From the NCBI GenBank assembly GCA_947494705.1, contig CANLVN010000001.1, positions 186,001 to 250,000 of the forward strand: a stretch of 64,000 nt of DNA, read 5' to 3'. Source of the DNA: an uncultured Erythrobacter sp. (lineage in GTDB: Bacteria; Pseudomonadota; Alphaproteobacteria; Sphingomonadales; Sphingomonadaceae). Of the stretch, positions 8,219 through 16,295 are shown one piece after another. The translations under genes were made by a program, and so were the position numbers. Every line of letters starts with the position of its first letter. Position 1 is the first letter of the stretch. The notes below the pieces were generated by a model that saw nothing but the letters and a program-made list of their open reading frames with translations, had not been told where the DNA came from and did not search any database.

Positions 8219-8800
8219 ATGGACCAAGCCATCACCAAATCCGAACTCCGCAAGTCCCTGCGAAAAACCCGCCAACAGCATGTTGCGGCGCAGCCCGATG
8301 CGATCCGCGCGCTGCTGTTCCATCGCCCCCCTGCCCCGTTGCTTCAAAAGATCGGCAGCGAGGCCGCTATCGGGCTTTACCATGCAAACGCGAATGAGGC
8401 CCCGGCATCGGGCTATGCGCGTTTCTTCCAGGAAGCCGGGCATGCCATCGCCCTACCCCATTTCGATGGCGAGGCAGGCGCGATGACCTTTCGCGCGCAT
8501 ACGGATCCCTTCGGCGAAACCGATCTGGTCGACGGCCCCTTCGGCATACGACAGCCGAATCCCGACGCTCTGGTCATCCGGCCCGATACGCTTTTCGTAC
8601 CTCTCATCGGCTTCACCCAATCGCTGGAGCGGCTGGGACAAGGCGGTGGGCATTATGACCGATGGCTTGCGCAGAACCCCGGCACCATGGCGATCGGGCT
8701 GGCGTGGGACGCTCAGCTGTGCGACGCGCTGCCAACCGAGCCGCATGACGTACCGCTAGACGCGGTGGTGACACCGACACGGATTTATGGACTGGATTAA
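8219..8800 (+). CDS. 5-formyltetrahydrofolate cyclo-ligase
   Basis: Converts 5-formyltetrahydrofolate to 5,10-methenyltetrahydrofolate with ATP, returning folate to one-carbon metabolism. The 193-aa protein has the N-terminal KSELRKSLRKTRQQ segment, a central LPHFDGEAGAMTFR region and the family signature around LERLGQGGGHYDRWLA near the C-terminus. It begins at ATG 8219 and ends in TAA overlapping the ATG of the DUF2842 gene (TAATG). Location directly after 6S RNA is the classic ygfA position. thyA, another folate gene, lies about 5 kb away. Confidence 0.92.
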   Translation: MDQAITKSELRKSLRKTRQQHVAAQPDAIRALLFHRPPAPLLQKIGSEAAIGLYHANANEAPASGYARFFQEAGHAIALPHFDGEAGAMTFRAHTDPFGETDLVDGPFGIRQPNPDALVIRPDTLFVPLIGFTQSLERLGQGGGHYDRWLAQNPGTMAIGLAWDAQLCDALPTEPHDVPLDAVVTPTRIYGLD

Positions 8801-9048
8801 TGCGCGAAACACCCACCTGGCGAATTCCCGTTGGCATCATCGGCCTGCTCATTGGCCTGATGGTCTACGGCGTGCTGATCGCGGTCTATCTAGCGGATAC
8901 TCTCGCAAGCTGGCCCGGATGGGCGCAGACGGTCGTTTATCTCTTTCTCGGCCTCGTATGGCTGTTGCCGCTGGGCCGGTTCTTGATCTGGATGGAAACC
9001 GGTAGCTGGTCGCCGCCGAAGGATACCGAGACGCCGAACGAACAATAG
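8800..9048 (+). CDS. DUF2842 membrane protein
   Basis: An 82-aa inner-membrane protein with two hydrophobic segments, about residues 9-32 and 43-62, and the C-terminal motif RFLIWMETGSW that is characteristic of the DUF2842 family of alphaproteobacteria. Its ATG overlaps the last base of the preceding stop codon, so translation is coupled. The function of the family is not known to me. Confidence 0.85.
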   Translation: MRETPTWRIPVGIIGLLIGLMVYGVLIAVYLADTLASWPGWAQTVVYLFLGLVWLLPLGRFLIWMETGSWSPPKDTETPNEQ

Positions 9049-9055
9049 CGCACAA

Positions 9056-9082
9056 CGAAAAACAGGGCCCGCAAGGGCCCTG
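9056..9082 (-). terminator. Intrinsic terminator, tRNA-Asp side (possibly bidirectional)
   Basis: Perfect 8-bp stem CAGGGCCC/GGGCCCTG with a GCAA tetraloop (9063-9082). On the minus strand it is followed by TTTTTC, so it terminates the tRNA-Asp transcript. The stem may also stop read-through from the DUF2842 gene on the plus strand. Confidence 0.75.
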
Positions 9083-9116
9083 ATCTCGTCCTGATTATCA
9101 GGAAAAAGGTCCCAAG

Positions 9117-9193
9117 TGGCGCGAGTGACGGGACTTGAACCCGCGACCTTCGGCGTGACAGGCCGACACTCTAACCAACTGAGCTACACCCGC
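9117..9193 (-). tRNA. tRNA-Asp (GTC)
   Basis: A complete 77-nt cloverleaf on the minus strand. Acceptor arms GCGGGTG and CACTCGC pair, the anticodon stem CGGCC/GGCCG-type helix encloses loop CTGTCAC with anticodon GTC, and the T loop reads TTCAAGT. The discriminator is G and the CCA end is encoded. An intrinsic terminator follows at 9056-9082. Confidence 0.97.
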
Positions 9194-9292
9194 GCATTAC
9201 GGCGGCAGCGCCTCTTGGGAGACGCGCCACTAAGGCAGGGATTGCAGGCTGTCAACGCTTGCAATCGCCTTCGCGGCGCTTTTTTTTAGTTC

Positions 9293-10612
9293 TTAATCCG
9301 ACAGCAGCAGAACCGGCGTTTCGATGAGCTTTTTTACCTCCTGAATAAAGCTCGCTGCGTCGTAGCCATCGACCACGCGATGGTCGCAACTGATCGAGAT
9401 ATTCATCAGCTTGCGCTTCTCGATTCGCTCGCTGCCATCCGGGCCAGTTACGAACATTGGGCGTTCGATGATGCGGTTGGGACCGATGATCGCGACTTCG
9501 GGGCGGTTGATCACCGGGGTCGTCGCAACACCGCCCAGCGGCCCCAGCGAGGTCACGGTAAGCGTCGAGCCCGACAGTTCGTCCGACTTGGCCGATCCAT
9601 CGCGAGCCGCATTGGCGAGCCGTCCGATCTCGTTCGCCAGCTGCCACAGATTGCGGCTCTGTGCGTCGCGAATGACCGGCACCATCAGCCCGTTATCGGT
9701 CTGCGTAGCCATACCCAGATGAATCGAACCATGGCGCGTGACAACATTCGCCTCGTCGTCGAAGCGGGCATTGATCATCGGATATTGCGGGATCAGTTTG
9801 CAGATCGCGGTAATGAGCAGCGGCAGCATGGTAAGCTTGGGCTTGTCCCCGCGCGCACTGTTCAGGTCGGCACGCATCCGCTCCATCTCGGTGACGTCGC
9901 ATTCCTCGACATAGGTGAAATGCGGGATGTTGCGCTTGGCCGCGCTCATGTTCTGGGCGATGCGCTTGCGCAAACCGATGACCTTGATGGCCTCGTCCTC
10001 GCGCGCCGCGCCTGCGGCCGAGAAACCGCCGCCACTGTTGTACGAGAGAAACTGGTCGAGATCGCCATGGCGCACACGGCCGTCTTCGGCAGGTTTCACT
10101 TGTGCAAGGTCGATGCCGAGGTCCTTTGCGCGCTTGCGCACCGCGGGAGACGCAAGGACCTTCTCCGACGCGGTAGGAGTCGGACTGGGTGCGGGACTCG
10201 TTGGCTGCTCGGGAGCAGGCTCCGGATCGGCCTCCATCGCATCGTCGGCATCGGTCGGATCAGGGTTCTCCACCTCGATGCGCTCCTCGGTCTCATCGCT
10301 CATGGGCGAATCGACCGGTTCATCCGTGGTCGGCGTCTCGTTCTCTTCCTCGACATCGTCGGGAACCTCGCCCTCGACCTCGATCACCAGAAGCATCGAT
10401 CCGACCGCGATCACGTCGCCGACTTCGCCTGCCACTTCGAGAACCTTGCCATCGACTGGGCTTTCGATGTCGATCGTGGCCTTGTCGGTCATCACGTCAA
10501 CGAGGTGCTGGTCCTCGGAAACGGTGTCGCCGACCTTCACGTGCCATTCGACCAGTTCCGCCTCGGCTACGCCTTCGCCCACGTCGGGCATGTTGAAAGT
10601 GAATTTCGCCAT
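9293..10612 (-). CDS. bkdB: Branched-chain 2-oxoacid dehydrogenase E2, dihydrolipoyl acyltransferase
   Basis: Transfers the acyl group from E1 to CoA through a swinging lipoyl arm. The 439-aa protein has one lipoyl domain (residues 1-80, lipoyl lysine in VMTDKATID, K44), an acidic Pro/Asp/Glu-rich linker (about 81-148), a peripheral-subunit-binding domain (ASPAVRKRAKDLGID through VRHGDLDQF, about 154-190) and the catalytic domain ending with HRVVDGYDA, which carries the active-site His and Asp. It follows the E1 beta gene by six bases. No E3 gene is in the window, so E3 is probably shared. Confidence 0.93.
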   Translation of the reverse strand: MAKFTFNMPDVGEGVAEAELVEWHVKVGDTVSEDQHLVDVMTDKATIDIESPVDGKVLEVAGEVGDVIAVGSMLLVIEVEGEVPDDVEEENETPTTDEPVDSPMSDETEERIEVENPDPTDADDAMEADPEPAPEQPTSPAPSPTPTASEKVLASPAVRKRAKDLGIDLAQVKPAEDGRVRHGDLDQFLSYNSGGGFSAAGAAREDEAIKVIGLRKRIAQNMSAAKRNIPHFTYVEECDVTEMERMRADLNSARGDKPKLTMLPLLITAICKLIPQYPMINARFDDEANVVTRHGSIHLGMATQTDNGLMVPVIRDAQSRNLWQLANEIGRLANAARDGSAKSDELSGSTLTVTSLGPLGGVATTPVINRPEVAIIGPNRIIERPMFVTGPDGSERIEKRKLMNISISCDHRVVDGYDAASFIQEVKKLIETPVLLLSD

Positions 10613-10618
10613 GATGCG

Positions 10619-11674
10619 TTACTCGCTCAAGATCTTGTCGATGGCCTCGCCGATACGGACGGGACCGGGGAAATAGGCCCATTCGAGGCTGTGCGGATAG
10701 GGTGTGTCGAACCCGGTGACACGCTCGACCGGGGCTTCGAGATGATAGAAGCAGCGTTCGGTGACGAGCGCCGAGAGTTCCGAGCCGAAACCGCTGGTGC
10801 GCGTGGCTTCGTGGACGATCAGGCAACGACCGGTCTTTTTCACGGAAGTTTCGATCGCCTCGATGTCGAGCGGGACGAGCGTGCGCAGGTCGAGAATTTC
10901 GGCATCGACGCCCTTCTCGCGGCAAACGGCCTCGGCGACATGGACCATGGTGCCGTAAGCAAGCACGGTAAGAGCCTCGCCCTCGCGCACCGTACGCGCT
11001 TCGCCCAGCGGAATCTTGTAATAGCCTTCGGGCACGATGCTCTGGTCATGCTTTTTCCAAGGCTCGACAGGCTTGTCGTAAAAGCCGGAGAACGGTCCGT
11101 TATAGATACGCTTGGGCTCGAAGAAGATCACCGGATCGTTATCTTCGATGCAGCTTATGAGCAGGCCCTTCGCGTCATATGGCGTGGAAGGGATCACCGT
11201 CTTGAGGCCCGAGACATGGGTGAAAAGGCTCTCTGGCGACTGCGAGTGGGTCTGCCCACCGAAAATACCGCCGCCAAAGGGCGACCGCACCGTCATCGGC
11301 GCAATATATTCGGTCGCTGATCGATAACGCAGCCGCGCCGCTTCGGAGATCAGCTGGTCAAGGCCGGGATAGATATAGTCGGCGAACTGAATCTCCGGCA
11401 CCGGGCGCAGGCCATAAGCCCCCATCCCCACCGCGACGCCGATAATTCCGCATTCGGAGATCGGTGTATCGAACACACGGGTCTTGCCGTGCTTTTCCTG
11501 CAGACCGGCGGTGCAGCGAAAAACGCCTCCGAAATAGCCAACGTCCTCGCCCATCACGATCACGTCGGGATCGCGCTCCAGCATGATGTCGAGCGCTTCG
11601 TTGATCGCCTCGATCATGTTGACGCGACGTTCGGTACCCGCCTGTGCTTCTTGCTCCTTGGTTTCCGCGCTCAT
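10619..11674 (-). CDS. bkdA2: 2-oxoisovalerate dehydrogenase E1 beta subunit
   Basis: Beta half of the thiamine-diphosphate E1 that decarboxylates branched-chain 2-oxoacids from Val, Leu and Ile. The 351-aa protein has the family segments MGEDVGYFGGVFR, DTPISECGIIGVAVG, RSPFGGGIFGGQTHSQSPE and the C-terminal EATRTSGFGSE. The ATG at 11672-11674 overlaps the E1 alpha stop codon in ATGA, so the two subunits are translationally coupled, fitting their equal stoichiometry in the alpha2-beta2 enzyme. Confidence 0.94.
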   Translation of the reverse strand: MSAETKEQEAQAGTERRVNMIEAINEALDIMLERDPDVIVMGEDVGYFGGVFRCTAGLQEKHGKTRVFDTPISECGIIGVAVGMGAYGLRPVPEIQFADYIYPGLDQLISEAARLRYRSATEYIAPMTVRSPFGGGIFGGQTHSQSPESLFTHVSGLKTVIPSTPYDAKGLLISCIEDNDPVIFFEPKRIYNGPFSGFYDKPVEPWKKHDQSIVPEGYYKIPLGEARTVREGEALTVLAYGTMVHVAEAVCREKGVDAEILDLRTLVPLDIEAIETSVKKTGRCLIVHEATRTSGFGSELSALVTERCFYHLEAPVERVTGFDTPYPHSLEWAYFPGPVRIGEAIDKILSE

Positions 11675-12990
11675 CCGAAGGGCCTTTCCTTGCCGAACTT
11701 GGTGATCCGCTCATGTGTGGCTTGCTCCGCCTGTTCCTGGAGGTGCCAGGGCAGCTCTTCGAAGACGTCCTCAAACATGGTGTGGAACGGGTGGTGCAGG
11801 CCATGGCCGAGGATGCCATTCTTTTCGGCTTCCTTCGTGGTCTTCTTGACCCGCTCAGCAGCTTCGCGGTCCATCTTCTCCTGCCGCTCCTCGTCCCACT
11901 CGCCGATCGCGATAAGGTGGTCCTTGAGACGCTTGACCGGATCGCCAAGTGGCCATTCCTCGCGCTCCTGCGCACTGCGATAGCCGCTCGGATCGTCCGA
12001 GGTGGAGTGACCTTCCGCGCGATAGGTGAAATATTCGATCAAGGTCGGCCCCTGGTTCGCGCGGGCACGGTTGGCTGCCCAGCGTTGCGCTGCATAGCAG
12101 GCAAGCGCATCGTTGCCGTCGACGCGCAGGCCAGCGAGGCCGTAGCCCAACGCCCGCGCGGCGAAGGTGGTGCGCTCTGCCCCGGCAAAACCGCTAAAGC
12201 TCGAGATCGCCCACTGATTGTTGATAACGTTGAGGATAACCGGTGCGTTATAGACCGCCGCAAAGGTGCAAGCGCTGTGGAAATCGCCCTCCGCCGTGGA
12301 GCCCTCACCCACCCAAGTTGCGGCGATCCGGCTGTCGCCCTTGATCGCACTCGCCATCGCCCAGCCGACCGCTTGGGGGGTTTGCGTGGCGAGGTTGCCC
12401 GAGATGCTGAAGAAGCTGTGTTCGCGGCTCGAATACATGATTGGCAGCTGGCGGCCCTTCAGCTTGTCGCCCTTGTTCGAGTAGATCTGGTTGATCATCT
12501 CGAGCAGAGAATAGCCGCGCGCAATCAGAATGCCCTGCTGGCGATAGGACGGGAACACCATATCGTCGCTCGCCAGCGCCATCGACGAGGCGATGCTGGT
12601 GGCCTCCTCGCCGGTACACTTCATGTAGAACGACGTTTTGCCCTGCCGCTGACCACGGAACATGCGTTCGTCGAAAGCGCGCGTCAGTGCCATGTGGCCA
12701 AGCATCGTACGCAAGGTCTCGGGGTCCAGCTTGGGGTCCCATGGCCCGTGCGCTTTGTTGTCGTCGCCCAGCACTCGGACGAGGCCGTAGGCCAGGTCCC
12801 TCATGTCTCCGGGGTCGGCGTTTTCATCGGGACGCGGAACCGCGCCAGGCTCGCCAATGTCGATATCAGAGAAGTCCGCTTTATCGCCGGGGCGAAATTT
12901 CGGCTCGGGCACGTGCAGCGCAAGCGCGGGGCGGTTGTCTCCGCTCTGAGAATTGGGGGTTTGAGATTTGGGGTCGGCCTGGTCGGCCAT
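11671..12990 (-). CDS. bkdA1: 2-oxoisovalerate dehydrogenase E1 alpha subunit
   Basis: Alpha half of branched-chain E1. The 439-aa protein carries the ThDP motif GEGSTAEGDFHSA ending in NNQWAIS, the RQQGILIARG segment and the loop YRAEGHSTSDDPSGYR that in animal enzymes holds the regulatory serines. About 65 residues at the N-terminus before DMRDLAYG form a low-complexity, Pro/Asp-rich extension of the kind seen in bacterial BCKDH alpha rather than pyruvate dehydrogenase. The start is ATG 12990, with GGGAG upstream. Confidence 0.94.
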   Translation of the reverse strand: MADQADPKSQTPNSQSGDNRPALALHVPEPKFRPGDKADFSDIDIGEPGAVPRPDENADPGDMRDLAYGLVRVLGDDNKAHGPWDPKLDPETLRTMLGHMALTRAFDERMFRGQRQGKTSFYMKCTGEEATSIASSMALASDDMVFPSYRQQGILIARGYSLLEMINQIYSNKGDKLKGRQLPIMYSSREHSFFSISGNLATQTPQAVGWAMASAIKGDSRIAATWVGEGSTAEGDFHSACTFAAVYNAPVILNVINNQWAISSFSGFAGAERTTFAARALGYGLAGLRVDGNDALACYAAQRWAANRARANQGPTLIEYFTYRAEGHSTSDDPSGYRSAQEREEWPLGDPVKRLKDHLIAIGEWDEERQEKMDREAAERVKKTTKEAEKNGILGHGLHHPFHTMFEDVFEELPWHLQEQAEQATHERITKFGKERPFG

Positions 12991-13071
12991 AGGCTTGCTC
13001 TCCCAGCAGCGTAAAGCAGCGTTTGTGGGCTTCGCCTATGTTAGCGCCCGAAGGGGGTCAAGCGTTCCCGA

Positions 13072-14040
13072 TCAGACCGCAACGGGGGCCTTTATCGGGG
13101 GGTGCGGCGCGTAATCATGCACCACGAAATCCTCGATTTGGTAGTCGAAAATTGTTTCGGGCTTTCGGGTGATTTCGAGAATGGGGTTGCCCTTCGGCTC
13201 CCGGCTGAGCTGCTCCTCGATCAGGTGAGCATGGTTGAGATATAGGTGAACATCTCCGCCCATCCACACCAACTCTCCCGGTTCATGCCCCGTCTGCTGT
13301 GCCATCATCCGGGTAAGCAGCGCGGCCGACCACAGATTGAACGGCAAACCCAGCGCAACGTCGCAGCTGCGTTGGTAGAGCAAGCAGTTGAGGCGAGCGC
13401 CCGGCCCTGAACCATCCACATGGAACTGATAGGTCTTGTGACATGGCGGCAGTGCCATGCGATCGAGCTCTGCGACATTCCAGCCTTCGATGATGTGGCG
13501 GCGGCTGCCGGGATTGGTTCGCAGGCTCTTAACCACCTGCGCTACCTGATTGATGCCCTCGCCCTTCTCGTAAAGTCCATCCTTGCGATAGCGGTAGGTT
13601 GGCCAGTCGACCCATTGTTTGCCATAGACAGGGCCCAGGTCGCCCCACTGCTTCGCGAATGTTTCGTCATCGGCGATCCGCTGCACGAAATCGTCGAGCG
13701 CAATATCGTCGCCGGTTTCTTTCAAGTAACGGGCATGTGGCCACTCGTTCCATATCTTCACGCCCTGCAACACGAGCGGGCGAATATTGGTCTCGCCTGT
13801 CAGGAACCACAGCATTTCGCGCGTCGCGGTTTTCCAGTACACCCGCTTCGTCGTGAGCAGCGGCATCGCACCGTGCGCCAGATCGTACCGCAACATCGCA
13901 CCCGCGACCGAACGCGTGCCGGTGCCGGTCCGGTCCATCCGCTCGCCGCCCCGCTCCCAAACCTCACGCATCAGGTTGAGATATTGCCATTCGGGATGGG
14001 CAGGCTCGGTCAGCCGGGTCGGAATCGAATGTGAGGCCAT
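13072..14040 (-). CDS. thyA: Thymidylate synthase
   Basis: Methylates dUMP to dTMP using methylenetetrahydrofolate. The 322-aa protein has the dUMP-binding DRTGTGTRS near the N-terminus, WFLTGETNI, GPVYGKQW, the nucleophile motif LPPCHKTYQFHV, QRSCDVALGLPFN and the C-terminal IKAPVAV. It is longer than the 264-aa E. coli enzyme owing to an insert around residues 95-160, as in some other bacterial ThyA. The start is taken as ATG 14040 (MASHSIPTRL); an in-frame GTG at 14091 would add 17 unlikely residues. Confidence 0.95.
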   Translation of the reverse strand: MASHSIPTRLTEPAHPEWQYLNLMREVWERGGERMDRTGTGTRSVAGAMLRYDLAHGAMPLLTTKRVYWKTATREMLWFLTGETNIRPLVLQGVKIWNEWPHARYLKETGDDIALDDFVQRIADDETFAKQWGDLGPVYGKQWVDWPTYRYRKDGLYEKGEGINQVAQVVKSLRTNPGSRRHIIEGWNVAELDRMALPPCHKTYQFHVDGSGPGARLNCLLYQRSCDVALGLPFNLWSAALLTRMMAQQTGHEPGELVWMGGDVHLYLNHAHLIEEQLSREPKGNPILEITRKPETIFDYQIEDFVVHDYAPHPPIKAPVAV

Positions 14041-14151
14041 GTCCGGAACTATAGGCTGCAAAAGTGCGCTTGCCACCATGGCTATCCACACCTATAGGGC
14101 GCGCCTTGCCTCGAACCTGTGAGAGATCGACTCCGCAGGTGCCGACACGGT

Positions 14152-14228
14152 CGGGGAGTAGCTCAGCCTGGTAGAGCACTGTCTTCGGGAGGCAGGGGCC
14201 GGAGGTTCGAATCCTCTCTCCCCGACCA
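14152..14228 (+). tRNA. tRNA-Pro (CGG)
   Basis: A complete 77-nt cloverleaf. Acceptor arms CGGGGAG and CTCCCCG pair, the anticodon stem CTGTC/GGCAG encloses loop TTCGGGA with anticodon CGG, and the T loop reads TTCGAAT. Discriminator A and CCA are encoded. It lies in the gap between thyA and the DUF3429 gene; the 250 bases after it hold no convincing gene. Confidence 0.96.
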
Positions 14229-14478
14229 ATTCGACTGCATGATCGATGCGTTGCGCCAAGCGTGAGAATTCGGGTGGTGGCTTTATACGGGAACTTTCAT
14301 CAGCAAGTCCGTCCGACCATCGCCAGCAATCAATCGGTGCAAAACTAGGCAATCCGCGGCGCGTTTTCGCCTGTTGCTGCAATCACCCCGACGCTCGGCA
14401 ATTCCCAAAAAAAGGCGGCCAGAGCTTTGAGCAGGGAATTGCGTAGATTTAGATCATTGAGGCGCTCTCGCCACGGTC

Positions 14479-14979
14479 TCATGCAGCCATGCTGCCCTTC
14501 ATCAGGATTTCGGCGACAAGACCGAGCGCTATCGTCAACAGACCCAGCCCGATCGATAATTGTACGCGGAGCCGCATGAAATCCTTCGCGGCAAATCCAA
14601 GCGCTCTGTCCACCAGCGGAGAGAGCATGATCAATGCTCCCAGGTAAAGCAAAGCCGGGCCAGGCCAGTCCCAGCCGAAACTCCAAGGCAAGAAGAGCGC
14701 GACTGCGATCAGGCTGGGAAGGACAGCGATCAGGTATGCACCCGCCCCGGCCGGTCGGCCGTCATTGCCGCTTAGCACAGCCTGTCCCCACCAGATGCCG
14801 CCGAGAAAGCTGAAGATCGCAGCGCCATAGGCGAACCCACCGGCCAACGCTGTGTAAGCATATTCGTGCCCGCTCGCCGCAAGGGCAACGCAAATGCCCT
14901 GGGGCAACAATCCGGCATAGCCGAGAACGCGTGCCCATCCGGACAAAGTGGTCTCTGGCTTGATGATCTTCCCCGTCAT
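14479..14979 (-). CDS. DUF3429 integral membrane protein
   Basis: A 166-aa membrane protein with about five hydrophobic segments, starting near LSGWARVLGYAGLLPQG and including the FLGGIWWGQAV stretch characteristic of DUF3429 (the Pfam family typified by alphaproteobacterial YpfJ-unrelated membrane proteins of unknown role). The ATG at 14977-14979 (MTGKIIKP) is chosen because the longer open frame upstream is only the shadow of the divergent SDR gene. Function unknown. Confidence 0.8.
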   Translation of the reverse strand: MTGKIIKPETTLSGWARVLGYAGLLPQGICVALAASGHEYAYTALAGGFAYGAAIFSFLGGIWWGQAVLSGNDGRPAGAGAYLIAVLPSLIAVALFLPWSFGWDWPGPALLYLGALIMLSPLVDRALGFAAKDFMRLRVQLSIGLGLLTIALGLVAEILMKGSMAA

Positions 14980-15067
14980 ACCTGCTTCAGCGCACGGAGA
15001 GGCCCCCGGTTCCCGCAGGCCAAGGCTGCACTTGCTCTTCGCCAACGACTGCGCCACCTTTTCGGCT

Positions 15068-15841
15068 ATGGACTTATTCGACCTCAGCGGCCGCGTAGCG
15101 GTCATCACCGGAGGCAATGGCGGCCTTGGCCTGTGCTTGGCTCGCGGACTGGCCAAAGCGGGTGCGCATGTCGCGATATGGGCGCGTGACGAGGTGAAGA
15201 ACGCGGGAGCTTTCCAAGAGCTAGACGGGTATGGCGCTGGACGAGTTCTCACCCAGATTTGCGACGTGGCAGACGAGGCGCAGATTGCAGAAGCGATGCG
15301 CGTCACGCTCGATGCCCTTGGCCGCGTCGATTCGTGTTTTGCCAATGCCGGGCGCTCGGGCGCCGGCACACGCATCCCCGATATCACCTCCGAAGGCTGG
15401 GACGCGACCTTCGACGTAAACACGCGCGGGGTCGCGCTCACATACAAGTACGTGAGCCGTCACATGATCGAGCGGGCGGAAAATGGGAATCCCGGAGGTA
15501 AACTGATTGCAACGTCCTCGGGCCAGTCGATCATGGGGACCAACAAGAGCTCGGACTATGCAGCGTCCAAAGCGGCGGTGAATGGCCTGACCCGCGGGGC
15601 TGCGTTCGAGCTCGCGCGCTACGGCATTACGGCCAACGCACTGCTTTTCGGCTATTACGAAACTGCGATCACAGCTGCTGCCCCGCCCGCTTTTGCCGAA
15701 TGGATGACGAAGCGCATCCCACTAAAGCGGTTCGGAGATCACGACGGTTTGGAAGGACTCGCGGTATTCCTCGCCTCATCGCACAGCGACTATATCACCG
15801 GAACCTCGTTGCCCGTCGATGGCGGGCTACACATCAGTTGA
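15068..15841 (+). CDS. SDR-family NAD(P)-dependent oxidoreductase
   Basis: A 257-aa classical short-chain dehydrogenase/reductase. It has the cofactor motif TGGNGGLG near residue 15, CFANAGRSG (NAG motif), a catalytic Ser in ATSSGQSIMG, and the YAASK active-site Tyr/Lys pair. The C-terminal part ends TGTSLPVDGGLHIS, as in most SDR enzymes. The start is ATG 15068 (MDLFDLSGRVAVITGG). The substrate cannot be predicted. It diverges from the DUF3429 gene, 88 bases apart. Confidence 0.9.
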   Translation: MDLFDLSGRVAVITGGNGGLGLCLARGLAKAGAHVAIWARDEVKNAGAFQELDGYGAGRVLTQICDVADEAQIAEAMRVTLDALGRVDSCFANAGRSGAGTRIPDITSEGWDATFDVNTRGVALTYKYVSRHMIERAENGNPGGKLIATSSGQSIMGTNKSSDYAASKAAVNGLTRGAAFELARYGITANALLFGYYETAITAAAPPAFAEWMTKRIPLKRFGDHDGLEGLAVFLASSHSDYITGTSLPVDGGLHIS

Positions 15842-15890
15842 TCGCCCCGTCCCAACCCAAAAGTAAGCATTTGGTTCCACGGTATTTTCT

Positions 15891-15916
15891 GGAACATTCA
15901 GGCGTTCAGACCCGTT
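15891..15916 (+). promoter_or_regulatory. EcfG-type general stress response promoter
   Basis: GGAAC at 15891-15895 and CGTT at 15913-15916 are separated by exactly 17 bases. This matches the alphaproteobacterial EcfG consensus, GGAAC then 16-17 bases then CGTT. The predicted start of transcription lies about 50 bases before the ATG of the Pmp3/YqaE gene, a stress-type membrane peptide. Confidence 0.7.
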
Positions 15917-15973
15917 GATTGCACGAACCCCGCAGCGAATTGCGCTGTAGGCAAATCAATCAAAGGAAAAGTC

Positions 15974-16156
15974 ATGCTCGAACTTATTATCCTCGTCGCC
16001 ACCATCCTCGTTCCGCCGCTCGGCGTTGCCCTTAAGAAGGGTCTCAGCACCGATTTCTGGATCAACCTGATCCTTACGCTGCTGTTCTTTATCCCTGGTC
16101 TGATCCACGGGATTTACGTGAACTATCTTAAGGGTGGATCGGCGCGACTCGCGTAA
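15974..16156 (+). CDS. YqaE/Pmp3-family membrane peptide
   Basis: A 60-aa protein made of two transmembrane helices: LIILVATILVPPLGVALKKG and FWINLILTLLFFIPGLIHGIY. This matches the Pmp3/YqaE (UPF0057) family, tiny plasma-membrane proteins induced by salt, cold or other stress that affect membrane potential. AAAGGAAAAG precedes the ATG. A predicted EcfG promoter lies upstream and an intrinsic terminator follows, so it forms a single-gene, stress-controlled unit. Confidence 0.93.
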   Translation: MLELIILVATILVPPLGVALKKGLSTDFWINLILTLLFFIPGLIHGIYVNYLKGGSARLA

Positions 16157-16202
16157 CCCACAATTGAAACAAACCAACTCGACCAATGAATCGAGCGGCA
16201 TG

Positions 16203-16226
16203 GGCCCGGGAAATTCCCGGGCCTTT
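16203..16226 (+). terminator. Intrinsic terminator of the Pmp3/YqaE gene
   Basis: A 9-bp stem GGCCCGGGA/TCCCGGGCC with a 3-nt loop, followed by TTTGTC. It lies 46 bases past the YqaE stop codon. Confidence 0.8.
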
Positions 16227-16295
16227 GTCGTATTTGGCGTCTTGGGAACATCGTTTCGAGTGCATTGGCGATGGTGGAGCCCTATGTGAGATACG

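Noticed and set aside
9380..11320. A 646-residue open frame on the plus strand opposite the BCKDH E2 and E1 beta genes.
   Set aside because: It is a mirror of two certain genes in GC-rich DNA; composition is His/Arg/Asp-rich and no family resemblance is seen.
14246..14446. A 66-residue plus-strand frame after tRNA-Pro.
   Set aside because: Overlaps no gene but lacks a ribosome site, and its composition looks random.
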